Source of the DNA: Erythrobacter sp. NAP1
GTDB taxonomy: Bacteria; Pseudomonadota; Alphaproteobacteria; Sphingomonadales; Sphingomonadaceae
Direction: 5' to 3'
DNA length: 64,000 nucleotides
Assembly: GCF_000152865.1 (NCBI RefSeq)
Contig: NZ_CH672390.1
Coordinates: forward strand, 2,521,468 to 2,585,467
Shown here: positions 44,914 to 53,754 of the stretch, in pieces
Layout: the number at the start of each line of letters is the position of its first letter
Position numbering within the stretch: the stretch's first letter is position 1
The notes under the pieces: generated by a model
Seen by the model: the letters and a program-made list of their open reading frames with translations, nothing else
What the model was told of the DNA's origin: nothing
Database searches by the model: none
Position numbers and translations under genes: made by a program

Positions 44914-45063
44914 ATGAACGACGATACTGGCAAGAAAATGTCGCGAGAAGAACGCATGGCGGCCAAGCTGCGCGAAAACCTGCGCCGCCGAAAAGCCCAG
45001 AGCCGTGAGATGAAAGCCGAATCAGGCGAGAACGGGGTTTCCAAGGACGCGCCTGAGGGCTAA
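44914..45063 (+). CDS. Small basic protein of unknown function
   Basis: A 49-aa protein, [20 protein letters not shown] onward, continuing with [17 protein letters not shown]. It is highly charged, with an Arg/Lys-rich helix and no signal or membrane segment, which suggests nucleic-acid or ribosome contact, though that is inference. GC-biased third positions and its place just before gpmA favour a real gene. GGGGCAAGG lies ahead of the ATG. Similar short [13 protein letters not shown] proteins occur in sphingomonads, as I recall. Confidence 0.65.
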   Translation: MNDDTGKKMSREERMAAKLRENLRRRKAQSREMKAESGENGVSKDAPEG

Positions 45064-45115
45064 CGCGCTGTCTCTTGATGGCGGGCGCAAGGGACCCCGT
45101 CTCGCGGGAGCCGAC

Positions 45116-45802
45116 ATGCCTAAGTTGATTTTGGTCCGCCACGGCCAGAGCCAGTGGAACCTCGAAAACCGCTTCACGGGGTGGTGGGACGTCGATCTCA
45201 CAGAAAAGGGTGTGGCCGAAGCCAAGGCCGCGGGCACGCTGATGAAGGAAAAAGGCGTCCTGCCCACGACCTGCTTCACCAGCTTCCAGACCCGCGCGAT
45301 CAAGACACTCAACCTGGCGTTGGAAGAGATGGGCCGCCTGTGGTTGCCGGTTACCAAGGACTGGCGCCTCAATGAGCGGCACTATGGCGGCCTCACGGGG
45401 CTCAACAAGCAGGAAACCCGGGACAAGCACGGCGACGAGCAAGTCCACATCTGGCGTCGCAGTTTCGATACGCCGCCCCCTCCGATGGAGCCGGGCAGCG
45501 AGTACGACCCCGGGGCTGATCCACGATACGAAGGGATCGACGTTCCCTATACTGAAAGCCTCAAGCTCACGATCGAGCGCGTGCTGCCTTATTGGGAAAG
45601 CGACATTCTTCCCGTTCTTTCCAGCGGAGAGACAGTCATCATCTCGGCGCACGGCAATTCCCTGCGCGCACTGGTCAAGCACCTCTCGAATATCTCTGAT
45701 GAGGACATTACCGGGCTGGAGATTCCAACCGGTCAACCGATCGTCTACGAATTCGATGATACTATGACGCCTGGCGAGCGGTATTATTTGAAAGACAGCT
45801 GA
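45116..45802 (+). CDS. gpmA: 2,3-bisphosphoglycerate-dependent phosphoglycerate mutase
   Basis: A 228-aa glycolytic enzyme interconverting 3- and 2-phosphoglycerate. [18 protein letters not shown] carries the phosphorylated histidine, [13 protein letters not shown] is the second signature and [16 protein letters not shown] has the second catalytic histidine. Length is normal for the dPGM type. purE follows after 14 bp. Confidence 0.96.
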   Translation: MPKLILVRHGQSQWNLENRFTGWWDVDLTEKGVAEAKAAGTLMKEKGVLPTTCFTSFQTRAIKTLNLALEEMGRLWLPVTKDWRLNERHYGGLTGLNKQETRDKHGDEQVHIWRRSFDTPPPPMEPGSEYDPGADPRYEGIDVPYTESLKLTIERVLPYWESDILPVLSSGETVIISAHGNSLRALVKHLSNISDEDITGLEIPTGQPIVYEFDDTMTPGERYYLKDS

Positions 45803-45816
45803 GGGGCAGAACTCAA

Positions 45817-46296
45817 GTGGGAGGGAAAGTAGCAATCGTAATGGGGAGCCAGTCGGACTGGCCAACCATGTGCTGCGCGAGCGAGATACTCGACGAACTC
45901 GAAGTCGAACACGAGGCGCGGATCGTCTCAGCCCACCGAACGCCAGACCGGATGAGCGCTTTTGCCAAGGGCGCTGAAGGCGAAGGGTTCGATGTCATTA
46001 TCGCGGGCGCTGGCGGCGCGGCGCACCTTCCCGGAATGATCGCTGCAATGACACACCTTCCCGTGCTCGGCGTGCCCGTTCAGTCCAAGGCGCTGTCGGG
46101 AATGGATAGCCTTCTCTCTATCGTGCAAATGCCAGCCGGAATTCCGGTCGGAACCCTCGCAATCGGCGAGGCTGGCGCGACCAATGCGGCGCTGATGGCG
46201 GCCGCGATCCTTGCCATCAACGACGAGGAATTGTCCGAGAGGCTGCAAGACTGGCGAGCAGCGCGCAGCAATGCGGTTGCAGAGGCGCCGGAATGA
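45817..46296 (+). CDS. purE: 5-(carboxyamino)imidazole ribonucleotide mutase
   Basis: A 159-aa class I Pur[26 protein letters not shown] and [12 protein letters not shown] are the conserved substrate-binding blocks. It moves the carboxylate of N5-CAIR to carbon 4 in purine synthesis. It starts with GTG behind GAGGGG, and its stop overlaps purK as ATGA. Its product partner is made by PurK, so the pair is a functional unit. Confidence 0.97.
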   Translation: MGGKVAIVMGSQSDWPTMCCASEILDELEVEHEARIVSAHRTPDRMSAFAKGAEGEGFDVIIAGAGGAAHLPGMIAAMTHLPVLGVPVQSKALSGMDSLLSIVQMPAGIPVGTLAIGEAGATNAALMAAAILAINDEELSERLQDWRAARSNAVAEAPE

Positions 46297-47363
46297 AAGT
46301 CGCAACCCCCGGATCGACAATTGGTATCCTTGGCGGAGGCCAGCTTGGCCGGATGCTGACGATGGCGGCAAGCCAGCTAGGCTATCGCTGCATCGGATAT
46401 GCGCCAGCAGGCGACAATGTTTCAGCCGACCTGTGCGCAGACTTTTTCGAGAACGGCTGGGGCGACACCGCTGCGCTCGCAGCGTTTGCCACCCAGTGCG
46501 ATGTGGTGACATGGGAGTTCGAGAACGTCCCTCTCACCGCAGTGAATGCAATGCCGGCAGATCGCCTCGCACCCGGCGCAAAGTCGCTTCAAGTGGCGCA
46601 GGACCGCTTGGCCGAAAAGCGCTTCGTCGAAGAGCTTGGCGCGACGTGTGCGCCTTACATGCGTGTCGAAAGCGACGAGGATTTCCGCCGCGCTCTGGAT
46701 CGGATCGGAACGCCCGGCATCCTCAAGACCGCGCGCGAAGGCTATGACGGCAAGGGCCAGTGGCGCATTGCCTCTGCGCATGAAGCCGAAGGCGTGCGCT
46801 TTCCCGGTCGCCCCTGCGTGTATGAGGGCATGGTCGATTTCGATGCCGAGTTTTCCGTCATTCTCGTGCGCGGGCATGACGGCGAGGTGCGTATCTGGGA
46901 TTCGACCGCCAACACGCACGAAGGCGGCATGCTGGTGCGCTCGACCCTGCCCGCCGGCCCATCGGTCGAGGCACAGGTCGAGATCGCCCGCGATATTGCA
47001 CGCCAGACTGCCGACGCTCTGCAATATGTCGGCGTTTTGACGCTTGAGTTCTTCGCAACCAAGCAAGGCCCGGTCTTCAACGAGATGGCTCCGCGCGTGC
47101 ACAACTCAGGTCACTGGACCATTGAAGGCGCAGCGACGAGCCAGTTCGAAAACCACATCCGCGCCATTTGCGGCCTTCCCCTGGGCGCTACCGAAACCCG
47201 CTTCGCCAGCATCGATATGCGCAACATCGTGGGAGAGGATGCGCAATCCGCCCATCAGATCTTGGCAGAAGATGGCGAGCCGCACCTGCACCTCTACGGC
47301 AAGCGCGAAGCGCGTGAGGGCCGCAAGATGGGGCATGTCACGCGGGTCAGCCACAAGACATAA
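46293..47363 (+). CDS. purK: 5-(carboxyamino)imidazole ribonucleotide synthase
   Basis: A 356-aa ATP-grasp enzyme making N5-CAIR from AIR, bicarbonate and [21 protein letters not shown] is the N-terminal domain motif, [15 protein letters not shown] and [17 protein letters not shown] are ATP-grasp blocks, and [18 protein letters not shown] is the signature. It overlaps purE by 4 bp and precedes folA by 8 bp, so purine and folate genes may share a transcript. Confidence 0.97.
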   Translation: MKVATPGSTIGILGGGQLGRMLTMAASQLGYRCIGYAPAGDNVSADLCADFFENGWGDTAALAAFATQCDVVTWEFENVPLTAVNAMPADRLAPGAKSLQVAQDRLAEKRFVEELGATCAPYMRVESDEDFRRALDRIGTPGILKTAREGYDGKGQWRIASAHEAEGVRFPGRPCVYEGMVDFDAEFSVILVRGHDGEVRIWDSTANTHEGGMLVRSTLPAGPSVEAQVEIARDIARQTADALQYVGVLTLEFFATKQGPVFNEMAPRVHNSGHWTIEGAATSQFENHIRAICGLPLGATETRFASIDMRNIVGEDAQSAHQILAEDGEPHLHLYGKREAREGRKMGHVTRVSHKT

Positions 47364-47371
47364 TCAGCGCG

Positions 47372-47896
47372 ATGGAAGACTACGAAATTGTCCTGATTTA
47401 CGCGCGTGCATCCAACGGCGCGATCGGTTTCGAGGGCCGCCTTCCATGGCACATCCCTGCCGACCTCAAGCGCTTCAAGGCGCTTACCATGGGCAAGCCG
47501 ATGATCATGGGCCGCAAGACCTTCGAGAGCCTGCCCGGCCTTCTCCCCGGTCGCCGCCACATCGTCCTGACCCGGCGCGACAGCTGGGACAGTGAAGGCG
47601 CGGAGCATGTCTGCAGTGTCGATGAGGCGATTGCTACGGCAAAGGACGGGAACGAGACCGGCGAAATCGCGGTCGTCGGCGGATCGGCGATTTACGACGT
47701 GTTTCGCCCTGTGGCGCACCGCATCGAAGTCACCGAAATCCATGCCGAGTACAAGGGCGATGTATTCATGAAACCGCTCGGCGCGGAATGGAAAGTGGAA
47801 GCGCGTGAAGACCACACGGCGGATGGCGAGATGCCAGCCTATTCCTTCGTCACCTATGTTCGCCAGGATGAAGAAAGCGCGGAGGAGCACAGCTGA
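47372..47896 (+). CDS. folA: Dihydrofolate reductase
   Basis: A 174-aa enzyme reducing dihydrofolate to tetrahydrofolate with NADPH. IGFEGRLPWHIPADLKRFKA is the active-site block, MGRKTFESLP and HIVLTRRDSW bind NADPH, and VVGGSAIYDVF is the C-terminal signature. The acidic residue normally in the PWH-P-D segment is present. Its stop overlaps the ribF start as TGATG. Confidence 0.96.
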   Translation: MEDYEIVLIYARASNGAIGFEGRLPWHIPADLKRFKALTMGKPMIMGRKTFESLPGLLPGRRHIVLTRRDSWDSEGAEHVCSVDEAIATAKDGNETGEIAVVGGSAIYDVFRPVAHRIEVTEIHAEYKGDVFMKPLGAEWKVEAREDHTADGEMPAYSFVTYVRQDEESAEEHS

Positions 47897-48822
47897 TGCG
47901 CTGGCTCGACCACCGCGAACAGGTCACGCAGGCGCTGCGCGGCGCGGTTATTGCGCTCGGCAATTTTGACGGATTTCACCGGGGCCATCAGGCGGTCGCG
48001 GGTGAAGCGATCCGATGGGCGCATGAAGAAGGCCGTCCTTCGATAATCGCGACCTTTGACCCGCATCCGGTGCGGTTCTTCCGCCCCGACGTCCCGCCCT
48101 TTCGGCTAACCACGCTCGAACAGCGTCAGGAACTCTATCTTGCCGCCGGAGCGACGGCGATGCTGGTGTTCCACTTCGACGGCGAACTGGCAGGAACGCC
48201 AGCCGAAGACTTCATAACCGACATCCTGATCGAACGCTTCGGCGCTTACGGCGTGGTAACCGGTGGCGATTTCACTTTCGGCAAGGGCGCGAAGGGCAAC
48301 GTCGATCTCCTGCGCGACTTCGGAAGCCAGAAGGGCCTCAAATCCCGAGTGGTCGAGGCGGTCGAGGGGCATGGCGATGTCGTCTCGTCCAGCCGCGTGC
48401 GCGAAGCCTTGCGTGAGGGCAAGCCGGAACTGGCGGCAGAATTGCTCACGCGGCCATTCGCCATTCGCGGGATCGTCGAACACGGCGACAAGAACGGGCG
48501 CAAGCTGGGCTATCCGACCGCCAATCTCGCGATCGACACCTATCTGCGCCCCAAATACGGCGTCTACGCGGTCACCGGCAAAATCCTCGCGACTGGCCAA
48601 GAACTGAAAGGCGCCGCCAATATCGGCATCCGCCCACAGTTCGAACCGCCCAAGGAATTGCTCGAACCCTATTTCTTTGACTTCTCCGGCGACCTTTACG
48701 GGCAGGAGATCGAGGTTGCCTTCCACCACTTCCTGCGCGGCGAGGCCAGGTTCGACAGCCTCGATGATCTGATGGTGCAGATGGAGCGCGACTGCGACCG
48801 GGCAAGAGAACTGCTCGGATGA
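47896..48822 (+). CDS. ribF: Bifunctional riboflavin kinase/FAD synthetase
   Basis: A 308-aa enzyme. The N-terminal FAD synthetase has GNFDGFHRGHQAVAGEA and the VVTGGDFTFGKGAKGN and SSSRVREALREG segments. The C-terminal riboflavin kinase begins near residue 185 (GIVEHGDKNGRKLGYPTANL) and continues with GVYAVTGKI. It makes FMN and FAD. Overlaps with folA (1 bp) and the next gene (4 bp) show tight coupling. Not under a visible FMN riboswitch. Confidence 0.96.
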   Translation: MRWLDHREQVTQALRGAVIALGNFDGFHRGHQAVAGEAIRWAHEEGRPSIIATFDPHPVRFFRPDVPPFRLTTLEQRQELYLAAGATAMLVFHFDGELAGTPAEDFITDILIERFGAYGVVTGGDFTFGKGAKGNVDLLRDFGSQKGLKSRVVEAVEGHGDVVSSSRVREALREGKPELAAELLTRPFAIRGIVEHGDKNGRKLGYPTANLAIDTYLRPKYGVYAVTGKILATGQELKGAANIGIRPQFEPPKELLEPYFFDFSGDLYGQEIEVAFHHFLRGEARFDSLDDLMVQMERDCDRARELLG

Positions 48823-49871
48823 AGCGTGTCTTGCGCTGGGGCCTGCTTGCGCTCGCCCTTGCGGTTCTTATCCTGTCGGTCACCAATGCCAGCTGGCTTG
48901 CGCCGGTTCCGGTAGGCTCGCCGCAGCTGATCGCTCACCGGGGGATCGCGCAGGATTTCGACCGCGCAGGCGTTGAGCGCGACACCTGCACGGCGACGCG
49001 AATCGAAGAGCCGTTTCACGATTATCTCGAAAACACCCGCGACGGGGTGCTTCGCGCCGACAAGCTGGGCGCGGCCTTTGTCGAGGTTGACGTTGCACCC
49101 ACCGCCGATGGCGAAGTCATGCTGTTCCACGACTGGACGCTCGATTGCCGCACCGATGGTTCCGGCCCGGTTCGCGAGGCCACGGCTGAGGAGTTGCGCG
49201 CTCTCGATATCGGTTATGGCTACACCGCGGACGGCGGCGAAACCTATCCATTGCGTGGTAGCGGCCTCGGCAAAATGCCCACACTGGTCGAAGTGGCGCG
49301 CGCGCTGCCCCCGCGCGGGCGGTTGATGATAAATTTCAAGTCGGATGATTCGGCAGAGGCTGATCTTGTCGCATCCAAGCTCGCAGAAGCCGGGCGCGAC
49401 CCCGAGGTCAAGGGTGATGCCTTCTACGGCGCTCCAACCGTGATCGGCCGTGTGCGCGAGCTTCATCCCGATGCCTGGGCTTGGAGCCCCGCCGAAGCGC
49501 GGACTTGCGCAACCGAGTATCTGGCGCTGGGCTGGAGTGGCTACCTGCCCTCCTCTTGCAGAGGCAGGACCATGGTCATCCCGCTCAATTACCAATGGCT
49601 GTTCTGGGGTTGGCCCAACCGCCTGATCGCCCGGATGGAAGCGCATGGCGGGCGGATCATCGTCACCGGACCATACGTTTCGGGCGAGCCCAACACCGGC
49701 CTTATCCTGCCCGAACAATTCACCCAGATCCCCGACAGCTATAACGGCCATATCTGGGTCGAGGACACCTTCAACCTTGCCCCGGCGCTCTACCAGCGCT
49801 TCGACAATCGCACCCGAGCGGAGATCGAAGCGGGCCAGGCAGGGCTCGAGCGACGCCGCGCTCGGCAATGA
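48819..49871 (+). CDS. Glycerophosphodiester phosphodiesterase family protein
   Basis: A 350-aa protein with an N-terminal membrane anchor or signal (LLALALAVLILSVTNASWLA), so it acts in the periplasm. LIAHRGIAQDF carries the first catalytic His and Arg, AFVEVDVAPTADGEVMLFHDW supplies the ExD metal site and second His, and PTLVEVARALPPRGRLMINF follows. It should cleave glycerophosphodiesters to glycerol 3-phosphate and an alcohol. An insertion with several cysteines between the two active-site blocks (DTCTATRIEE) is unlike standard GDPDs. ATGA overlap with ribF. Confidence 0.88.
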   Translation: MKRVLRWGLLALALAVLILSVTNASWLAPVPVGSPQLIAHRGIAQDFDRAGVERDTCTATRIEEPFHDYLENTRDGVLRADKLGAAFVEVDVAPTADGEVMLFHDWTLDCRTDGSGPVREATAEELRALDIGYGYTADGGETYPLRGSGLGKMPTLVEVARALPPRGRLMINFKSDDSAEADLVASKLAEAGRDPEVKGDAFYGAPTVIGRVRELHPDAWAWSPAEARTCATEYLALGWSGYLPSSCRGRTMVIPLNYQWLFWGWPNRLIARMEAHGGRIIVTGPYVSGEPNTGLILPEQFTQIPDSYNGHIWVEDTFNLAPALYQRFDNRTRAEIEAGQAGLERRRARQ

Positions 49872-49925
49872 AGGGCGCAATAAGGCTTTCGCACCTGCGC
49901 CAGATGTCCTAACGGCTTGCGCCTT

Positions 49926-52775
49926 ATGTCTGACGATAAGCGCGATTACAGAGATACGGTCTTCCTTCCCAAGACCGCGTTCCCGATGAAAGCCGGCCTT
50001 CCGCAGAAGGAACCGGGCATTGAGGCACGCTGGCGCGAGATTGGGCTGTACAAGAAATTGCGCGAGGCACGTCGCGGGCGCGAGAAGTTTATCCTTCACG
50101 ATGGCCCTCCTTACGCCAATGGCGACATGCATATCGGCCATGCGCTCAACCACATCCTCAAAGACATGGTCTGCCGCACGCAGAACCTGATGGGCAAGGA
50201 TGCGCCCTACGTTCCGGGCTGGGACTGCCACGGCCTCCCGATCGAGTGGAAGGTCGAAGAGCAGTACCGCAAGAAGAAGCGCAACAAGAACGAGGTCGAG
50301 CCACGCGAATTCCGCGCCGAATGCCGCGCCTACGCGCAGAAATGGGTCGACACGCAGCGCGAGCAGCTGAAGCGCCTCGGCATCATGGGCGACTGGGACA
50401 ATCCCTACCTCACGATGGATTTCGAGGCCGAAGGCACGATCGTCGCCGAACTGATGAAGTTTGCCGAGGCAGGCAACCTCTATCGCGGCTCGAAGCCGGT
50501 GATGTGGTCCCCGGTCGAGGAGACCGCTCTGGCTGAGGCCGAGGTCGAGTACGAGGACTTGACGGATAGCCCGCAGATCGACGTGGCGTTTGAGATTATC
50601 GAAAGCCCGATCGAAAAATTGGTTGGCAAGAAAGCTGTTATCTGGACGACAACGCCTTGGACAATTCCGGTCAACCAGGCTTTGGCCTATGGGCCGGACG
50701 TTGAGTATTGGCTTGTCCAAAGCTTCTTGTCTGACAATGTAAACGTTGACGAACCCGACTTTTTCCTAGTCGCGGCCGACTTGGTCGAGGCGTTCAAGAA
50801 ACGGCTGAATCCGACGGCGGACCAGCTAGGCGTTTCGATTTTCAGTGAGCCCGACCTCGTCATCAAAGGCTCCGACCTCGCCGGGACCAAGGTCCGGCAC
50901 CCGATGCACCATCTCGGCGGGTTCTACGCGACGCCGCGCCCGATGCTCGCCGGCGACTTCGTCACGACCGATAGCGGCACGGGCATCGTCCACATGTCGC
51001 CCGACCACGGCGAGGACGATTTCGATCTGTGCAAGGCGAATGGCATCAACCCCGTTTTTGCGGTGATGGACGATGGCCGTTATCGCGACGACTGGCTCTG
51101 GCTTGGTGGCGATGATGGCCGCCGTCGCAGCGTCATCAACAAGCCCTTCAACGCGCCCGAAGGTCCGATCTGCTCGGATTTGCGCGAGGCTGGCGCTCTG
51201 CTCAGCGCTTCTGCCGATTATGAGCACTCCTACCCGCATTCTTGGCGCTCGAAGGCCAAGGTCATCTATCGCTGCACGCCGCAATGGTTCGTGCCCATGG
51301 ACGACCAGCTCGACGGCGGCGGCACGCTGCGCAGCCGCGCCATGGCGGAAATCGAGCGCGTCGAATTCGTGCCTCCCAAAGGCGAGCGCCGCATCGGTGC
51401 GATGGTCGAAGGCCGTCCCGACTGGGTGCTCAGCCGCCAGCGCGCATGGGGCGTGCCGATCACGCTCTTCGTGAAGCCGGACGGCACCTATCTTCAGGAC
51501 CCGGACGTCAATGCCCGCGTCGTCGCCGCGATCCGCGAAGAAGGCGTCGATGCATGGGAAGAGACGCGCAAGGCCGAATTCCTGGGTGATGCGCACAATC
51601 CCGACGACTACGAGATGGTAACCGACATTCTCGATGTCTGGTTCGATTCGGGCTGCACCCACGCCTTCGTCCTGGAAAGCGGGCGCTGGCCGGACCTCCA
51701 ATGGCCCGCCAACCTCTATCTCGAGGGCTCCGACCAGCATCGCGGCTGGTTCCAGTCCTCGCTCCTGCAAAGCTGCGCAACACGCGGTCGCGCGCCCTAC
51801 GATCAGGTGCTGACTCACGGCTTCACCATGGATGCCAAGGGGCGCAAGCAATCGAAGTCGCTCGGCAACACGACCGACCCGGTCAAGATGATGGAGCAGA
51901 CCGGCGCGGACATCATCCGCCTTTGGGCGCTCAGCGTCGACTTCACCGAAGACCACCGCATCGGCGACGAGATCGTCAAGGGTGTCTCGGACCAGTATCG
52001 CCGGTTGCGCAACACCTTCCGGTACCTTCTCGGCGCGCTCGACGGGTTCGTCGGCGATATGTCGGACACGGGCGAAATCCCGGAGCTTGAGGTCTACGTC
52101 CTCTCACTGTTGAGCGAGCTAGACGGCAAGCTGCGCAAGGCCGCGACAGAGTACGACTTCAACACCTACACCCGCCTGCTGGTCGATTTCTGCAACGAGG
52201 ATCTCTCCGCGTTCTTCTTCGATATCCGCAAGGATTCGCTCTATTGCGACGGACCGAATTCGACCACGCGCAATGCCTATCGCACCGTGCTCGACCTGCT
52301 CTTCCATGCACTGGTTCGCTACGCTGCGCCGGTGCTGGTCTTTACCGCTGAAGAAGTATGGAAGACCCGCTATCCCGAGGACGACGAACAGGGCGGCAGC
52401 GTCCACCTGCTCGAATGGCCGAGCGTGCCCGCGGTCCCCGCTGACCGCGCGAAATGGGACGCCCTGCGCACCCTTCGCGAGCGCGTGACAGAAGCAATCG
52501 AGCCGCTGCGGCGCGAGAAGGTCATCCGTTCGAGCAACGAGGCGGTCGTGACTGTCCCCGCAAGCGCGGTGCCTGAGGGCGTGACCGACGAACAGCTCGC
52601 CGAATTGTTCATCACCGGGACAGTGACGCGCGGCGATGGAGACGAAGTGATCGTCGCCAAGTCCACAGATGCAAAATGCGGCCGCTGCTGGCGCCTGCTT
52701 CCCGACGTGTCCGAAGACGGCGCGTTGTGCGGGCGGTGCGATAATGTTGTCTCTGAGATGGACAGCGCAGCATGA
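49926..52775 (+). CDS. ileS: Isoleucyl-tRNA synthetase
   Basis: A 949-aa class I synthetase. GPPYANGDMHIGHALNH holds the HIGH motif, WTTTPWTIPVNQALAYGP is the threonine-rich editing-site motif, DVWFDSGCTHAFVLE follows, and KGRKQSKSLGN is the KMSKS loop with Gln in place of Met. A C-terminal zinc finger (CGRCWRLLPDVSEDGALCGRC) is intact. The ATG at 49926 lacks a clear ribosome site. The DNA from about 50555 to 50850, in the editing domain, uses more TTG, GTT, ATT and AAA codons than the flanks. Overlaps lspA by 4 bp. Confidence 0.97.
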   Translation: MSDDKRDYRDTVFLPKTAFPMKAGLPQKEPGIEARWREIGLYKKLREARRGREKFILHDGPPYANGDMHIGHALNHILKDMVCRTQNLMGKDAPYVPGWDCHGLPIEWKVEEQYRKKKRNKNEVEPREFRAECRAYAQKWVDTQREQLKRLGIMGDWDNPYLTMDFEAEGTIVAELMKFAEAGNLYRGSKPVMWSPVEETALAEAEVEYEDLTDSPQIDVAFEIIESPIEKLVGKKAVIWTTTPWTIPVNQALAYGPDVEYWLVQSFLSDNVNVDEPDFFLVAADLVEAFKKRLNPTADQLGVSIFSEPDLVIKGSDLAGTKVRHPMHHLGGFYATPRPMLAGDFVTTDSGTGIVHMSPDHGEDDFDLCKANGINPVFAVMDDGRYRDDWLWLGGDDGRRRSVINKPFNAPEGPICSDLREAGALLSASADYEHSYPHSWRSKAKVIYRCTPQWFVPMDDQLDGGGTLRSRAMAEIERVEFVPPKGERRIGAMVEGRPDWVLSRQRAWGVPITLFVKPDGTYLQDPDVNARVVAAIREEGVDAWEETRKAEFLGDAHNPDDYEMVTDILDVWFDSGCTHAFVLESGRWPDLQWPANLYLEGSDQHRGWFQSSLLQSCATRGRAPYDQVLTHGFTMDAKGRKQSKSLGNTTDPVKMMEQTGADIIRLWALSVDFTEDHRIGDEIVKGVSDQYRRLRNTFRYLLGALDGFVGDMSDTGEIPELEVYVLSLLSELDGKLRKAATEYDFNTYTRLLVDFCNEDLSAFFFDIRKDSLYCDGPNSTTRNAYRTVLDLLFHALVRYAAPVLVFTAEEVWKTRYPEDDEQGGSVHLLEWPSVPAVPADRAKWDALRTLRERVTEAIEPLRREKVIRSSNEAVVTVPASAVPEGVTDEQLAELFITGTVTRGDGDEVIVAKSTDAKCGRCWRLLPDVSEDGALCGRCDNVVSEMDSAA

Positions 52776-53305
52776 GCGACCTTTTCACTCGTAACCGGAT
52801 GATCGGGCTGGCGCTCGCGGCGTTTGTTGCGGGCATCGACCAGGTCATCAAGTGGTATGTGATCGGCCCACTCAACCTGCGCAGCGTGCGCCACATCGAG
52901 CTCATCCCGTTCTTCGACCTCACCTATACCGAGAACCGCGGCATCTCGCTGGGGATGCTGCAGGCGACCAATATGGAGATGCGCTGGCTGCTTGTTGCCA
53001 TGACCGCTCTGATCGCGCTGGTGGTGCTGGTGTGGATGATGCGCGAGCGGCTCTTGGGCGATATTCTCGGCCTTGGCCTCATTCTGGGTGGAGCGATCGG
53101 GAATATCTACGATCGCTATTCGCTGGGCTACGTGATCGACTATGCCGACTTTCACATCGGCACTTTTCGGCCCTTCATGATCTTCAACGTCGCCGATGCC
53201 GCTATCACCATCGGCGTCGTCATCATCCTTGCGCGCAGCCTTTTCATGCGCGAAAAGGACGACAATACGGACACGGATGGCACGCCCATCCTACGCGGAG
53301 AATAA
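52772..53305 (+). CDS. lspA: Lipoprotein signal peptidase
   Basis: A 177-aa inner-membrane aspartic peptidase with four membrane segments. GGAIGNIYDRYSLGYVIDYA and FNVADAAITIGVVIIL carry the two catalytic aspartates. It removes signal peptides from prolipoproteins; several encoded nearby (patatin, OmpA-like, DUF3035) are likely substrates. It overlaps ileS as ATGA, a widely conserved pairing. The C-terminal tail is hydrophilic (KDDNTDTDGTP). Confidence 0.96.
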   Translation: MSDLFTRNRMIGLALAAFVAGIDQVIKWYVIGPLNLRSVRHIELIPFFDLTYTENRGISLGMLQATNMEMRWLLVAMTALIALVVLVWMMRERLLGDILGLGLILGGAIGNIYDRYSLGYVIDYADFHIGTFRPFMIFNVADAAITIGVVIILARSLFMREKDDNTDTDGTPILRGE

Positions 53306-53308
53306 GTA

Positions 53309-53719
53309 ATGCGTAACCTCAAGACCGCCATCCTGCTCGCTTCCGGCTGTGCAATGCTCGCCGCGTGCGGCGGCGGCGGACTTTTCAATCGCGACCGTCC
53401 TGACGAGTTTGCCGTGCAGCGTCAGGCTCCGCTGGTGGTTCCGCCCGATTTCTCGCTCACCCCGCCCGCACCCGGCGCGCCGCGCCCGGCAGAAGGCACC
53501 GCGTCCGAGCAGGCTCTCGAAGCGCTCTTCGGCGGCCCTGCTCCGCGCAGCGAGATTGAGACGAGCGCAATCGACCGCGCAGGCCAGGCCGCACCGAGCA
53601 TCCGCTCGCAGATCGGCGATCCCGACACCAACACCGTTGCCAAAGGGCGCGTGACGCGCGACATCATCGCCGCACCCGAAGGTGACGGCGCGACCGCTCA
53701 AACGCTTATTCCTGGCTGA
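53309..53719 (+). CDS. DUF3035 lipoprotein
   Basis: A 136-aa protein with a lipoprotein signal peptide and lipobox (MLAAC) followed by GGGGLFNRDRPDEFAV. QRQAPLVVPPDFSLTPPAPG is the DUF3035 signature. The rest is low-complexity, ending ATAQTLIPG. The family is found in alphaproteobacteria, often just behind lspA; it resembles BamF. It starts 3 bp after lspA, so its maturation enzyme is made from the same transcript. Role in outer-membrane assembly is inference. Confidence 0.88.
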   Translation: MRNLKTAILLASGCAMLAACGGGGLFNRDRPDEFAVQRQAPLVVPPDFSLTPPAPGAPRPAEGTASEQALEALFGGPAPRSEIETSAIDRAGQAAPSIRSQIGDPDTNTVAKGRVTRDIIAAPEGDGATAQTLIPG

Positions 53720-53726
53720 TCGGGCC

Positions 53727-53740
53727 CGCCCATCCGGGCG
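53727..53740. repeat. Isolated first hairpin of the dispersed element
   Basis: CGCCCATCCGGGCG, identical to 5217-5230, lies between the convergent DUF3035 and CBS-domain genes. The remaining parts of the element are absent. It may act as a weak bidirectional terminator. Confidence 0.5.
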
Positions 53741-53754
53741 AGCCTCACACGCTT

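Noticed and set aside
48696-50720. 674-residue minus-strand open frame
   Set aside because: Crosses ribF, the phosphodiesterase and ileS in antisense; no motif and no ribosome site.
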